Shown: positions 25,720 to 34,227 of the stretch, in pieces | How positions within the stretch are numbered: position 1 is the stretch's first letter | Layout: each line of letters opens with the position of its first letter | NCBI RefSeq assembly: GCF_001547995.1 | Contig: NZ_AP014690.1 | Coordinates: 2,167,001 to 2,231,000, forward strand | DNA: 64,000 bases | Direction of reading: 5' to 3' | DNA from: Asaia bogorensis NBRC 16594 | GTDB lineage: Bacteria > Pseudomonadota > Alphaproteobacteria > Acetobacterales > Acetobacteraceae | Made by a program: the position numbers and the translations under genes | The notes under the pieces: generated by a model | What the model was told of the DNA's origin: nothing | The model's database searches: none | The model's input: only the letters and a program-made list of their open reading frames with translations

Positions 25720-27102
25720 ATGACCCATCCTGCGTCAGGCGATTGCGTATTCACGGTCAACCCGGCCACCGGAGAAACGCTGGGGCGCTACCCGTTTCTG
25801 TCGGAGCAGGCGGTCGATGACATGCTGGCCCGTGCCCAGGAGGGGTTTATGTCATGGCGCGCCAAAACCTTGGGCGCACGGCTTGATCTGCTCCACCGTC
25901 TTGCAGCAGGGCTTCGTGCGCGCAAGGAGGAGCTGGCCCGCCTTGCCGTGAGTGAAATGGGCAAAACCATAACTTCAGCGCGTGCCGAAGTCGAAAAATG
26001 CGCCTCGGTTATCGACTGGTATGGCGAACACGCACCGGCCTTGCTGAGGGACAAACCCATGCCCGTACCGATGGGCAAGGCCCATCTGAGCTACGCGCCT
26101 ACCGGCATTGTGCTGGCGGTTATGCCGTGGAATTTCCCGTACTGGCAGATCATTCGCGCTGCCGTGCCCATTCTGGCCGGAGGCAATGGTTTTATCGTGA
26201 AGCCTGCCGAAAACACGCTGGGCTGCGGCGCATTGCTGAATGAGATCGCGCAGGATTGCGATCTTGGCGATGTGTTCATCTCCGCCAATCTCGCTCGTGA
26301 GCAGACCGCACGCGTCATTGCCGATGAGCGGATTTCAGGCGTGACGGTTACGGGCAGTGTCAGGGTCGGGCGTCTCCTCGCTGGGATGGCCGGTGAGAAC
26401 GGCAAGAAGACCGTTCTGGAACTGGGTGGGTCTGACCCGTTCATCGTGCTGGCTGATGCCGATCTGGACAAGGCCGTCGATGCCGCCGTGACGGCGCGCT
26501 TCGCAAATTGCGGGCAGGTCTGCATTGCCGCCAAGCGGATCATCCTCGAAGCGCCGATTGCCGAGGCCTTCACGGAACGTTTTCTCGATAAGGTAAGAGC
26601 GCTTCGTCTCGAAGATCCTATGAGTGATGGCGCCTTTATCGGCCCGATGGCACGCACTGACCTGCGCGATGGCCTGCACAAGCAGGTGCAGCAGAGCATC
26701 GCGGAAGGTGCGCGGGTTGTGGTCGGCGGCGAGGCTGTGAACCGTCCCGGTGCGTGGTACGAGCCGACCGTGCTACTGGACGTCACCCCCGGCATGACCG
26801 CCTTCAGCGAAGAGCTTTTCGGGCCTGTCGCCTGCCTGATCACGGCACAGGATATCGATCATGCCATTACGCTGGCCAATGACAGTGCCTATGGCCTTGG
26901 CGCGAGCCTGTGGACACAGGATGAGCGCCTTGGTCTTGCTCTGTCACAGCGCATCGAATCGGGTGGCGTATTCATCAACCGTATCACCGCCTCGGACCCC
27001 GCTTTGCCGATCGGTGGCGTTAAGGCGAGTGGCTACGGGCGCGAATTGACCGAACTCGGCCTGCATGAGTTCATGAACATCAAGACGGTCTGGGCCTGCT
27101 GA
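25720..27102 (+). CDS. sad: NAD(P)-dependent succinate-semialdehyde dehydrogenase (Sad/YneI type)
   Basis: A 460-residue aldehyde dehydrogenase that oxidises succinate semialdehyde to succinate, the last step of 4-aminobutyrate breakdown. Catalytic C268 lies in NCGQVCIAAKR, general base E234 in LELGGSDPF, and MPWNFPYWQ and VTVTGSVRVG are conserved. Similarity runs the full length of E. coli Sad/YneI (LELGGSDPFIVL, CGQVC.AAKR, GGVFIN, FGRE-like GYGRELTELGLHEF). The ATG at 25720 follows AGAGG and is favoured over a start at 25693 inside the previous gene. Other short semialdehydes are possible substrates. Confidence 0.88.
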   Translation: MTHPASGDCVFTVNPATGETLGRYPFLSEQAVDDMLARAQEGFMSWRAKTLGARLDLLHRLAAGLRARKEELARLAVSEMGKTITSARAEVEKCASVIDWYGEHAPALLRDKPMPVPMGKAHLSYAPTGIVLAVMPWNFPYWQIIRAAVPILAGGNGFIVKPAENTLGCGALLNEIAQDCDLGDVFISANLAREQTARVIADERISGVTVTGSVRVGRLLAGMAGENGKKTVLELGGSDPFIVLADADLDKAVDAAVTARFANCGQVCIAAKRIILEAPIAEAFTERFLDKVRALRLEDPMSDGAFIGPMARTDLRDGLHKQVQQSIAEGARVVVGGEAVNRPGAWYEPTVLLDVTPGMTAFSEELFGPVACLITAQDIDHAITLANDSAYGLGASLWTQDERLGLALSQRIESGGVFINRITASDPALPIGGVKASGYGRELTELGLHEFMNIKTVWAC

Positions 27103-27310
27103 ACCAGTCAGTTTCTCTTTCCGGTCCTGACGCCATCACCATTTCTACGGCGCGCCCCCCAGTCTCATTGACCGGGATCAGGACCGGAACCGGCAAGAAC
27201 CCTCGCTCTCCCCCCGTTGCATCCGGCAATCCGAGCGCACGCATAACGACACGCCTCGTTGCTTCCCCCTCCAAGCACAAGGCGAATCAGTCTTACGAAA
27301 GTTCTTGCGT

Positions 27311-27342
27311 TATATCTTAAGATAGAACAGTCTAAAGATATA
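27311..27342. promoter_or_regulatory. Inverted repeat, probable operator of the PadR-type regulator
   Basis: TATATCTT (27311-27318) and AAGATATA (27335-27342) are perfect 8-bp arms with a 16-bp spacer that itself contains AAGATAGA and TCTA, i.e. overlapping half-sites. It ends 13 bp before the regulator's ATG and overlaps the expected promoter. By analogy with PadR/YqjI regulators, autorepression through this site is likely. Confidence 0.65.
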
Positions 27343-27355
27343 ACGGAGGATACAA

Positions 27356-27991
27356 ATGTTTTTTCGCCATCATCTACGTCATGCCCTCAATCGCCATGAC
27401 GGTTTCGGTCACGGGTCGGACCATCGCTTTGGCGGTGGCATGGGCGGGGGTTTCGGAGGCCGCTTCGGCCGCCGCCGGGGCGGTGACATTCCGGGCGGTC
27501 GCAAGCTGAGCGCCGAAGAACTGCAACTGGTCATTCTCGCCCTGCTGGCCGAGAGTCCGGCGCACGGTTACGAAATCATCCGCCGCCTCGAGGAGCGGAC
27601 AAACGGTTTCTACAAGCCGAGCCCCGGCATGGTGTACCCTGCCATGACCTATCTGGAAGAGATCGGCCAGGCCGAGGTCACTCAGGAAGGAACCCGCAAA
27701 CTCTACACCCTGACAGATCAGGGGCAGGCTTATCTTGCGGAAAACCGCGCAGAAGCCGATCGTATTCTTGAAATCCTGACACGCATTGGCAGCCGCATGA
27801 GCGAAGTTCGCGAAGCGTTTGCCGGGCTGCATGATGTCGATCCCGAGGCCGCAGACGGGCTGCACAAGGCGCGTCATCACCTCAAGGCAGCGCTCTACAA
27901 GCATCGTGGGTGCAGCCCTGTCGAAGCCAGACGGATCGCTGCCATCCTGATGCGCGCTGCCGCTGAAATCATGGGCAAGGAATCGTCATGA
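27356..27991 (+). CDS. PadR-family regulator, YqjI (NfeR)-like, with His/Gly-rich N-terminus
   Basis: A 211-residue DNA-binding protein. Residues 1-48 are rich in histidine, glycine and arginine (HHLRHALNRHDGFGHGSDH), a likely metal-binding tail; residues about 55-130 are the PadR winged helix (LQLVILALLAESPAHGYEII, YKPSPGMVYPAMTYLEEIG, KLYTLTDQG), and the rest is a dimerising coiled coil. E. coli YqjI has the same plan, responds to iron/nickel and controls the ferric reductase gene yqjH. Here the following gene is a siderophore-interacting protein of that kind, overlapping by 4 nt, which supports the assignment. The good ribosome-binding site GGAGG precedes the ATG. Confidence 0.85.
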   Translation: MFFRHHLRHALNRHDGFGHGSDHRFGGGMGGGFGGRFGRRRGGDIPGGRKLSAEELQLVILALLAESPAHGYEIIRRLEERTNGFYKPSPGMVYPAMTYLEEIGQAEVTQEGTRKLYTLTDQGQAYLAENRAEADRILEILTRIGSRMSEVREAFAGLHDVDPEAADGLHKARHHLKAALYKHRGCSPVEARRIAAILMRAAAEIMGKESS

Positions 27992-28791
27992 CCAGCAATT
28001 TGCCCCCTCTGCCCCCCACCAAGATCCGCCATCCGCTTCGGCTGAGGCAGATCGAGGTGGCACGAATCATCCCGCTATCCGACACCATGCGGCGCGTCGT
28101 CTTTAAGGGTGCCGACCTGCATGATTTCGTCACCGCCGGGACCGATGATCATGTTAAGCTGTTCTTTCCCCAGCCCGGCGAGACCCATCCTGTCCTGCCT
28201 GACATGAATGCCGACCGTACGGCACCGCGTGATCCACGTATCATTGCCCGCGACTATACGCCGCGGCGCTTTGACGAAGAAAACGGCGAACTCACCATCG
28301 ATTTCGTGCTGCACGACTCAGGCCCGGCCACCCAATGGGCTGCTCAGGCCAGACCGGGGCAGCGTCTTGGGATGGGTGGTCCCAAAGCCTCGAATATCCC
28401 GCATGAGCGCCTCACCTCGCATCTGCTGATCGCCGATGACACGGGCCTGCCCGCCATCGCCCGTACGCTGGAAGAATTATCGCCCGAACACAGCGCTGTG
28501 GTGGTTCTTGATACGCAGGAAAGCGACAAGACCTACCCGTTGACGAGCCGCGCCTGGGTCGATCTCTTCCGCTGTGACAGGGCCGCTGGACAAAGCCTCG
28601 CCGATCTTCTGCGCCTGGTCGTTCTGCCTGCCACAGAGACGCTCAATGTCTGGATCGCGGCCGAGATCGATACCGTGCGTGCCCTGCGCGACCATCTGGT
28701 GAATGAGGAAGCCATCCCACGCAGCCGGATCAGGGCAGCCGGATACTGGCGCCGCAACACCGAGGCGGGCGGTGCACGGGTGGATGACTGA
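27988..28791 (+). CDS. Siderophore-interacting protein / NADPH-dependent ferric-siderophore reductase (YqjH-like)
   Basis: A 267-residue cytoplasmic flavoprotein. The FAD-binding domain shows RDYTPRRFD (about 89-97) and ATQWAAQARPGQRLGMGGPKAS; the SIP C-terminal domain has LLIADDTGLPAIARTLEEL and ends with the lysine-poor GYWRRNTEAGG motif typical of the family (GYWR.G). These enzymes release iron from ferric siderophores or citrate using NADPH. The ATG overlaps the stop of the PadR regulator, so both are controlled together. It may work with the TonB-dependent siderophore receptor at 51427-53691, though the genes are far apart. Confidence 0.9.
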   Translation: MTSNLPPLPPTKIRHPLRLRQIEVARIIPLSDTMRRVVFKGADLHDFVTAGTDDHVKLFFPQPGETHPVLPDMNADRTAPRDPRIIARDYTPRRFDEENGELTIDFVLHDSGPATQWAAQARPGQRLGMGGPKASNIPHERLTSHLLIADDTGLPAIARTLEELSPEHSAVVVLDTQESDKTYPLTSRAWVDLFRCDRAAGQSLADLLRLVVLPATETLNVWIAAEIDTVRALRDHLVNEEAIPRSRIRAAGYWRRNTEAGGARVDD

Positions 28792-28920
28792 CCATCCGGA
28801 AAACCCAGGCCCTGAGCAGTGAACTCATCCTTTACCGGGAAACCGGTGTTCAGGACCTAGGGTATCATGAATGTTCGCCTCGTTCAGTCATCAGATGATG
28901 CAGAGCTAACTGGCGCCCGC

Positions 28921-30117
28921 TCAGGTTTGGGTGCAGCGCACACGTTCATCGAGTGCCGCTTCAAAACGCGACGGCTCCCAGTTTTCCTGCAAGGCCTGAG
29001 TCATGAGAGCCTGCTGACTTTGGGGCGCCAAACCATTGATGGGTGGATCACGGTCGAGATTGGTCGGGAAGGCATAACCCTCAGCACAAGCTGCAACAGC
29101 GTGCATTACGGCACCGCGCCCAAGCGCCCGCTCGGTCTGGAGACGCTTGAGCACAGGGTAGAGAGCCTTGGCCATTCGCGCGCGATCCATGTTTTCCATT
29201 GCACGGCCGAAGGGGGAGGAAACCTGAAGCAGATTGGCCATACGCCGTATGGACCGGGAATGATTTCTCCCGGCAGCATGAAAGAGCGCCGGATTAAAAA
29301 ACACGGCGTCACCCTTTTCCAGAGGGAGCTGCACATGGGTGTTCTGGAACCACTCCCTGATCTCGGCACTCTGGGTTGCCAAGTAACCGGGGCCGTATTG
29401 CTGAGTGAATGGCTTGTAGAGCGTCGGCCCGCTCTCGAGCGGCATGTCACAATGGGCGACCGCCCCCTGCAGAGTCAGGAAAGGTGAGACGGCGTGCACA
29501 TGCACCGGATAGCGGGTGACCTGCTCGGTGGACTGGAATCCGAGATGATAGTCGCGATGGACCGTCTGCGCCTCACCGCCGGGATTAACCACATTAACCT
29601 GTGACGTGATCTGGTAAGCCGGGCCAAGCCAGGCCTCACTTACGAGCGCGACCATTTCATTGCTGTAGTAACGGGCGAACCCTTCCGGATCGAAAAGGCA
29701 GAGCTTTTCCAGTGCGTTCCAGACGCGATCATTGGCTCCGGCCTTGGCGAAGTGATCGCCCGACTGCACCCCATCGCGTTTTTGCAGAGTGATCAACGCG
29801 TCGAACCGATGCGTCACGCGGTCAAGTGCGGCCATATCGTCAAAGGCCTTCTTGAGCACCACAATGCCCGGGCCGTCACGCAGCGCCTGCGCCCATTCGG
29901 CCATCACCAGCTCACGTCCCTCCTGGGTCAGGGTAAGGCGCCGGATATCACCGCAATCGTAAAGGGGAACCTGCCCGGCACCGATAGAGGCAGCCAGAGG
30001 ATAATCGCGCAGCGTGATCTGCCGCTCGGTCAGCGTTTGCAGCTCTTCCAGCGTGGCATGATCCGGGGAGTACCAGTTGCGGCTTGCCCGCAATACAGAG
30101 AGATTGTCCGCTTTCAC
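28921..30117 (-). CDS. Phytanoyl-CoA dioxygenase (PhyH)-like 2OG-Fe(II) enzyme
   Basis: A 398-residue cytoplasmic protein. The iron ligands are visible: H187 and D189 in TVHRDYHLGF and H280 in PALFHAAGRNHS, with R284 or R288 as 2-oxoglutarate partner. PhyH-type enzymes hydroxylate acyl-CoA, ectoine, phosphonates or other small substrates; the substrate here is unknown. The start is GTG with GGAG 8 nt upstream. The gene is divergent from a LacI-family regulator 173 bp away with a palindrome in between, suggesting that the enzyme is inducible by a small molecule sensed by that regulator. It is the second 2OG-Fe(II) enzyme in the window. Confidence 0.82.
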   Translation of the reverse strand: MKADNLSVLRASRNWYSPDHATLEELQTLTERQITLRDYPLAASIGAGQVPLYDCGDIRRLTLTQEGRELVMAEWAQALRDGPGIVVLKKAFDDMAALDRVTHRFDALITLQKRDGVQSGDHFAKAGANDRVWNALEKLCLFDPEGFARYYSNEMVALVSEAWLGPAYQITSQVNVVNPGGEAQTVHRDYHLGFQSTEQVTRYPVHVHAVSPFLTLQGAVAHCDMPLESGPTLYKPFTQQYGPGYLATQSAEIREWFQNTHVQLPLEKGDAVFFNPALFHAAGRNHSRSIRRMANLLQVSSPFGRAMENMDRARMAKALYPVLKRLQTERALGRGAVMHAVAACAEGYAFPTNLDRDPPINGLAPQSQQALMTQALQENWEPSRFEAALDERVRCTQT

Positions 30118-30192
30118 TTGTCGATCTCCATCTTTCGATCCCTGCCTGAAACCGGGCGGCTTTCCGTCAGGCTATCGCAGGCAACGTCAGAA

Positions 30193-30210
30193 GATTACAA
30201 TCGTGTAATC
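30193..30210. promoter_or_regulatory. Perfect inverted repeat GATTACA-N4-TGTAATC, candidate LacI-family operator
   Basis: GATTACA (30193-30199) and TGTAATC (30204-30210) are perfect 7-bp arms around ATCG. It sits in the divergent promoter region, 75 bp from the PhyH-like GTG and 80 bp from the regulator ATG, with the even symmetry expected of a LacI-family site. Confidence 0.65.
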
Positions 30211-30290
30211 GCACGCCCCATACGGTAAACACCTCAGAAACACCTCAGGACAGTTTCAACGCTTCTCATGGGAACTGGAGGAGACGCAGC

Positions 30291-31385
30291 ATGGCCATCG
30301 CCCATTCGCTTAAGGACATATCCCGTCAGGCCGGGGTTAGTCTCGCCACCGTTGATCGGGTGCTGCATGATCGCAAGGGCGTGCGTGACAGCATGCGACG
30401 CCGCGTGCTTCAGGCCATGGACGAACTCTCCCGCCAGACCCTCGAACTTTCCCTGCATGGGAGCCGGCTGACAATCGTTCTGGTCATGGAAGCGCCCGAT
30501 CGCTTCTCCTCAGCCGTAAGGTTGGCGCTCGAAGCCCAGCTTGCTGCGCACCTCCCGGTATTGATGCGCGTACGCTCTCATCTGGGCGAGACAGCGACCG
30601 GTGAGGAAATTGCCGCCATCATGGCGCGTATCAGGAAGCGCGGGTCCAACGGCATCCTGCTGAAGGCACCCGATCACCCCTCCATACGTGCAGAGATACT
30701 GGCCTGCGCAAAGGCACGTATCCCGGTCGTCACTCTGGTAACCGACCTGCCGCACTCCGCCAGACAGGCCTATGTCGGCATGGACAATCATGCTGCGGGA
30801 GGTATGGCCGCATGGCTGGCTTCGGGCTGGATGCCCCCCGAGACCCATGCGGGGCGATCCATTCTCGTCGTGGTCTCAAGCAACCGCTTCGTTGGCGAGG
30901 AAGAGCGCGCCCGCGGGTTTCGCGAATGGCTGCAGCAATATGCGCCGCATCTTGCCATCGTCTCGCTTGGTGAAGGGCGCGGCCTGGACTGGCAAACCTA
31001 CGATCTCGTTGCCAACACCCTGCGGGACCGTCCCGATATCGCCGGTATATACTCGATCGGTGGCGGCAATCACGCCATTGCCAGAGCCTTGCGGGACTGT
31101 CTAATCGAGCCGCGCCTGTTCATCGCGCATGATCTCGACCGCGATAACAGGGCGCTTCTCTCCGACGGAACCATCACAGCGATACTGCATCACGATCTGA
31201 CAGCTGACATGCTTCTGGCTTGCCGGATTTTCACAAGCGCCAATCAGTTGCGTCCGCCAATTCAGAATATCTGCCCGAGCCCGGCCCAGCTGATCACACG
31301 CTTCAATCTGCCTCCGATGGGGCAGCAACTAACTGATAGTCTCTCGAATATATCTACCCATCGGCATGCACGACCGGGTGAGTGA
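30291..31385 (+). CDS. LacI-family transcriptional regulator
   Basis: A 364-residue repressor-type protein. Residues 5-27 form the LacI helix-turn-helix (SLKDISRQAGVSLATVDRVLHDRKGV), followed by a linker and a periplasmic-binding-protein-like sensor domain (about 60-340) with VVVSSNRFVGEEERARGF and IYSIGGGNHAIARAL typical of the sugar-binding group that resembles AraF/RbsB sensors. The ligand is unknown. It is divergent from the PhyH-like gene and probably controls it. GGAGGAG lies about 9 nt before the ATG. Confidence 0.9.
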   Translation: MAIAHSLKDISRQAGVSLATVDRVLHDRKGVRDSMRRRVLQAMDELSRQTLELSLHGSRLTIVLVMEAPDRFSSAVRLALEAQLAAHLPVLMRVRSHLGETATGEEIAAIMARIRKRGSNGILLKAPDHPSIRAEILACAKARIPVVTLVTDLPHSARQAYVGMDNHAAGGMAAWLASGWMPPETHAGRSILVVVSSNRFVGEEERARGFREWLQQYAPHLAIVSLGEGRGLDWQTYDLVANTLRDRPDIAGIYSIGGGNHAIARALRDCLIEPRLFIAHDLDRDNRALLSDGTITAILHHDLTADMLLACRIFTSANQLRPPIQNICPSPAQLITRFNLPPMGQQLTDSLSNISTHRHARPGE

Positions 31386-31429
31386 CAACTCGCGCGGTCG
31401 CGACTCCGGTAACGGACAACACTGCGCTT

Positions 31430-32068
31430 TTAGGCCAGAAATTTTGCCTGTGCCTTGCGTAGCGACGCGGGGGGCAGCGTGCCTTCCGGGGTATGGCCGT
31501 CCTGCAGGCCTGTCCCGAGAGCGGTCACAACCGGCACCACGCCGCCCCACTGCGTGGAAGGCAGATCGGCATCATCCTCGACCGGGCCGCCTGTTCTGAT
31601 CTTTGCGCTGGCTGCCTCGATGTCGAGGGCCATGACGCCTGTAGCCTTGCGTTCCTGCGCCGTCATGGCCCGCACCTCACCCGAACGGCCCGGCAGAAGA
31701 TGATCGGTTATGGCGTCGAGCGCCAGCTGATGCTCCTCCGCCAGAACCTTCCTCGCAGTGCCATGCACAACCGCACTGCGGTAATTGACCGAGTGGTGAA
31801 ATGAAGAGCGGGCCACGACGATCCCCGTCAGTTGGGTCACGGTCAGGCAGAGCTTCTGGCCATCCAGCGCCATGATCCGTGTTTTGGAAGCGCCATGCAG
31901 ATAGAGCGTGCTGCCGATACGGGCATAGGCCATCGGTATAACCATTGGACGCTCATCAACCACAAACCCGACATGCCCGACCAACCCCGTATCGAGAATG
32001 GCGTGGAGGGTCGCTTCATCATAATGCGCGCGCCGTGCCTGCCTCGCTCTGGCGTAATCGGGAATCAT
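31430..32068 (-). CDS. Pyridoxamine 5'-phosphate oxidase-like FMN-binding protein
   Basis: A 212-residue cytoplasmic protein of the split-barrel flavin-binding superfamily (NimA/COG3467 type rather than true PdxH). Visible features: GHVGFVVDERPMVIPMAYARIGSTLYLHGASKTRIM, VTQLTGIVVARSSFHHSVNYRSAVVHGTAR. Such proteins bind FMN or heme and often act in nitroreduction or heme handling. I chose the ATG at 32068, preceded by GAGGAGC; a start at 32092 would add eight residues. It is divergent from a MocR regulator, a pairing seen repeatedly in bacteria. Confidence 0.8.
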   Translation of the reverse strand: MIPDYARARQARRAHYDEATLHAILDTGLVGHVGFVVDERPMVIPMAYARIGSTLYLHGASKTRIMALDGQKLCLTVTQLTGIVVARSSFHHSVNYRSAVVHGTARKVLAEEHQLALDAITDHLLPGRSGEVRAMTAQERKATGVMALDIEAASAKIRTGGPVEDDADLPSTQWGGVVPVVTALGTGLQDGHTPEGTLPPASLRKAQAKFLA

Positions 32069-32134
32069 GGTTTTCTGCTCCTCGCTCGGCATGTGGCCCC
32101 TGACGTGGCGCCTGTCGTAAAGACGTTAACGCGG

Positions 32135-32161
32135 AAACTGGACTGATCCGAGAGCCGGTTT
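32135..32161. promoter_or_regulatory. Imperfect inverted repeat, candidate MocR operator
   Basis: AAACTGG (32135-32141) and CCGGTTT (32155-32161) pair with one mismatch across a 13-bp spacer in the divergent region between the PNPOx-like and MocR genes. Confidence 0.35.
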
Positions 32162-32175
32162 TATGGTTTTTTGCC

Positions 32176-33612
32176 ATGCCAGTTTACCTGCCCGCCCTGT
32201 TCAGCGTCGATCCACACGCATCTGACCCCTTGCCGGTCCAGCTCTTCGCAGCTCTGGGTCGCGCCATAAAATTGGGCAAACTGGCGCATGGCGAAGCCTT
32301 GCCCTCGACTCGACAGGCTGCCGCCATGCTCGGCCTTTCGCGCAGTTCAGTCGCCACGGCCTATGACCTGCTGCGGGCGGAAGGTATTCTCGATATGCGG
32401 GCCGGACGACGCCCGGTTGTGCATTGCACGAACCTCCCCTCACCCCGGACGGTTCAGGGCGGCACGACCACCCCGTCGGACAGAGGCAGGATTTTGGCCC
32501 AGGACCCGCGGGCTGCAAGCTACCAACGCAATACAGGCCGCTTATCCCCCGGCGTCCCGGACGAGGCACAGTTTCCCGCCGATCTGTGGGCCCAGACGTT
32601 GCGTCGTGTTGCGCGCCAGAATCACGGCGATGAAGCCGCCTATGGCGGGTATCACGGGGCTCATGCCCTGCGTGAGGCAATCAGCACCCGCCTTGCGAGC
32701 GATCGCGGGTTGCGTGTCAGCCCCGGGCAGATCATCATCACTCCAGGCACTCAGGCATCGCTCACGCTCATCGCGCAGGTCATGACCGACCCCGGTGATG
32801 TAATTGCCATAGAGGATCCCGGCTATCTGGGTGCCCGCGCGAGCTTCATGGCATCGGGCGCACGCCTCGTCCCCGTGCCGGTTGATGATCACGGGATGCA
32901 GGTCAGCCAACTGCCCCCCGAAGCGCGTCTCGTCTATATCACGCCATCGAACCAGTTCCCTCTGGGCGGTCGCATGGGGCTGGACAGACGTCTCGCCCTT
33001 CTTGAGCGCGCCAGAGCCCAGAATGCGCTTATACTCGAGGACGATTACGACAGCGAGTTCCTGTGGCATGGTCGCGAAATTGCCGCGCTTGCCGCGCATG
33101 GCACGGGGTGTGAATGGCTCTATCTTGGCTCCGCCTCGAAAGCCTTGCTGCCGGGATTAAGGCTGGGCTGGATGGCTGTGCCCGAGCCACTGGTTGCACA
33201 CTTGCGGGCAGCACACCGCACAATGGGCCTCGCCGCCAATCTGCACGCCCAGCTTGCCCTCGCGGCCCTCATGGAAACAGGACAATACCGGGCGCATTTG
33301 CGCCGTATCGCGCGTCTTTACCAGCAGCGGGGCATGGCCCTTTATCATGCGCTTTCAACCGTGGAAGGGCTGCATGTCACGCCGCCGCATGGCGGGGTCC
33401 AAATCGGCGCGATCCTTGAACATGCGGGTTTCGAGACAGCCTGCCTGACAGCGCTCAGTGCAGCGGGGTATCGCATGGGGCGTCTGTCAGCCCTTTGCCA
33501 GCAGACAAAGCTGGACGGGCTCATCATGGGCTTTGCATCGTTGCGAGAAGACGACCCGGCCAGACTTGCCGCCCTTTTGCGAGCCGTGTTTGAAGGTGCG
33601 CCGGGCATTTGA
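32176..33612 (+). CDS. MocR-family regulator (GntR HTH fused to aminotransferase fold)
   Basis: A 478-residue regulator. Residues about 15-85 are a GntR winged helix (PLPVQLFAALGRAIKLGKL, LPSTRQAAAMLGLSRSSVATAYDLL); residues about 110-470 are a fold-I aminotransferase domain. PLP-binding residues are kept: EDDYDSEF (288-295) and K322 in GSASKALLPGLRLGW. MocR proteins sense PLP or PLP-amino-acid adducts and control vitamin B6, GABA or taurine genes. Divergence from a PNPOx-like gene suggests a link to B6 or flavin chemistry. The gene ends 16 nt from the convergent EVE gene. Confidence 0.9.
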   Translation: MPVYLPALFSVDPHASDPLPVQLFAALGRAIKLGKLAHGEALPSTRQAAAMLGLSRSSVATAYDLLRAEGILDMRAGRRPVVHCTNLPSPRTVQGGTTTPSDRGRILAQDPRAASYQRNTGRLSPGVPDEAQFPADLWAQTLRRVARQNHGDEAAYGGYHGAHALREAISTRLASDRGLRVSPGQIIITPGTQASLTLIAQVMTDPGDVIAIEDPGYLGARASFMASGARLVPVPVDDHGMQVSQLPPEARLVYITPSNQFPLGGRMGLDRRLALLERARAQNALILEDDYDSEFLWHGREIAALAAHGTGCEWLYLGSASKALLPGLRLGWMAVPEPLVAHLRAAHRTMGLAANLHAQLALAALMETGQYRAHLRRIARLYQQRGMALYHALSTVEGLHVTPPHGGVQIGAILEHAGFETACLTALSAAGYRMGRLSALCQQTKLDGLIMGFASLREDDPARLAALLRAVFEGAPGI

Positions 33613-33628
33613 GCCCGTTGCGGCAGGC

Positions 33629-34051
33629 TCAGCCCTTTGGCTTGTTCCACCCTCCCATATGGCAAAGATGGTGCCATTCACCTTCGGTGACAGGCGCTAC
33701 CGAGAGACGTGACTGACGCAGAAGCGCCATGTCAGCCAGAGCCGGATCAGCCTTTATGGTCGCGAGAGAAACCGGGTTTTCGAAGGCCCCACAGGCCTGA
33801 ACATCCACGCAAACCCATTTACCGCCTTCGGCGCTCGGATCGGGATAGGATTCACGGACAACCCGGACCACACCCACGATCTCCTTGTCCGAAACCGAAT
33901 GATAGAAAAATGCCAAATCGCCACAACGCATGGCGGCGAGATTGTTGCGCGCCTGATAATTGCGCACACCGGTCCAGGGCTCGATGTCGTTGCGCACCTG
34001 CTGCTGCCATGAGAAGGCCTCGGGTTCGGATTTGATCAACCAGTACTGCAT
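33629..34051 (-). CDS. EVE domain-containing protein
   Basis: A 140-residue cytoplasmic protein that is essentially one EVE (PUA-like, related to YTH) domain: MQYWLIKSEPEAFSW, GVRNYQARNNLAAMRCGDLAFFYHS, GVVRVVRESYPDPSA, and the C-terminal LLRQSRLSVAPVTEGEWHHLCHMGG. EVE domains bind modified nucleobases in nucleic acids; the cellular role in proteobacteria is not known. The frame remains open upstream to 34369 but the family begins at this ATG, which follows GAGAGGGA. Confidence 0.92.
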   Translation of the reverse strand: MQYWLIKSEPEAFSWQQQVRNDIEPWTGVRNYQARNNLAAMRCGDLAFFYHSVSDKEIVGVVRVVRESYPDPSAEGGKWVCVDVQACGAFENPVSLATIKADPALADMALLRQSRLSVAPVTEGEWHHLCHMGGWNKPKG

Positions 34052-34227
34052 TATCGTCCCTCTCTTATCGGCCTGACCTGTTTGGGTTATCGGAAGAAAC
34101 TGCACCTTATGGCCTCCCTCCCCCGCCATGAATCCCGTATCAGGACGGCTTTCCGTCAAAACCTGCATTGGATGGTGGCTGAAGCGGGCTATATCATGAC
34201 CGCAATCGAGGGGGAGAGAAGCACGAA

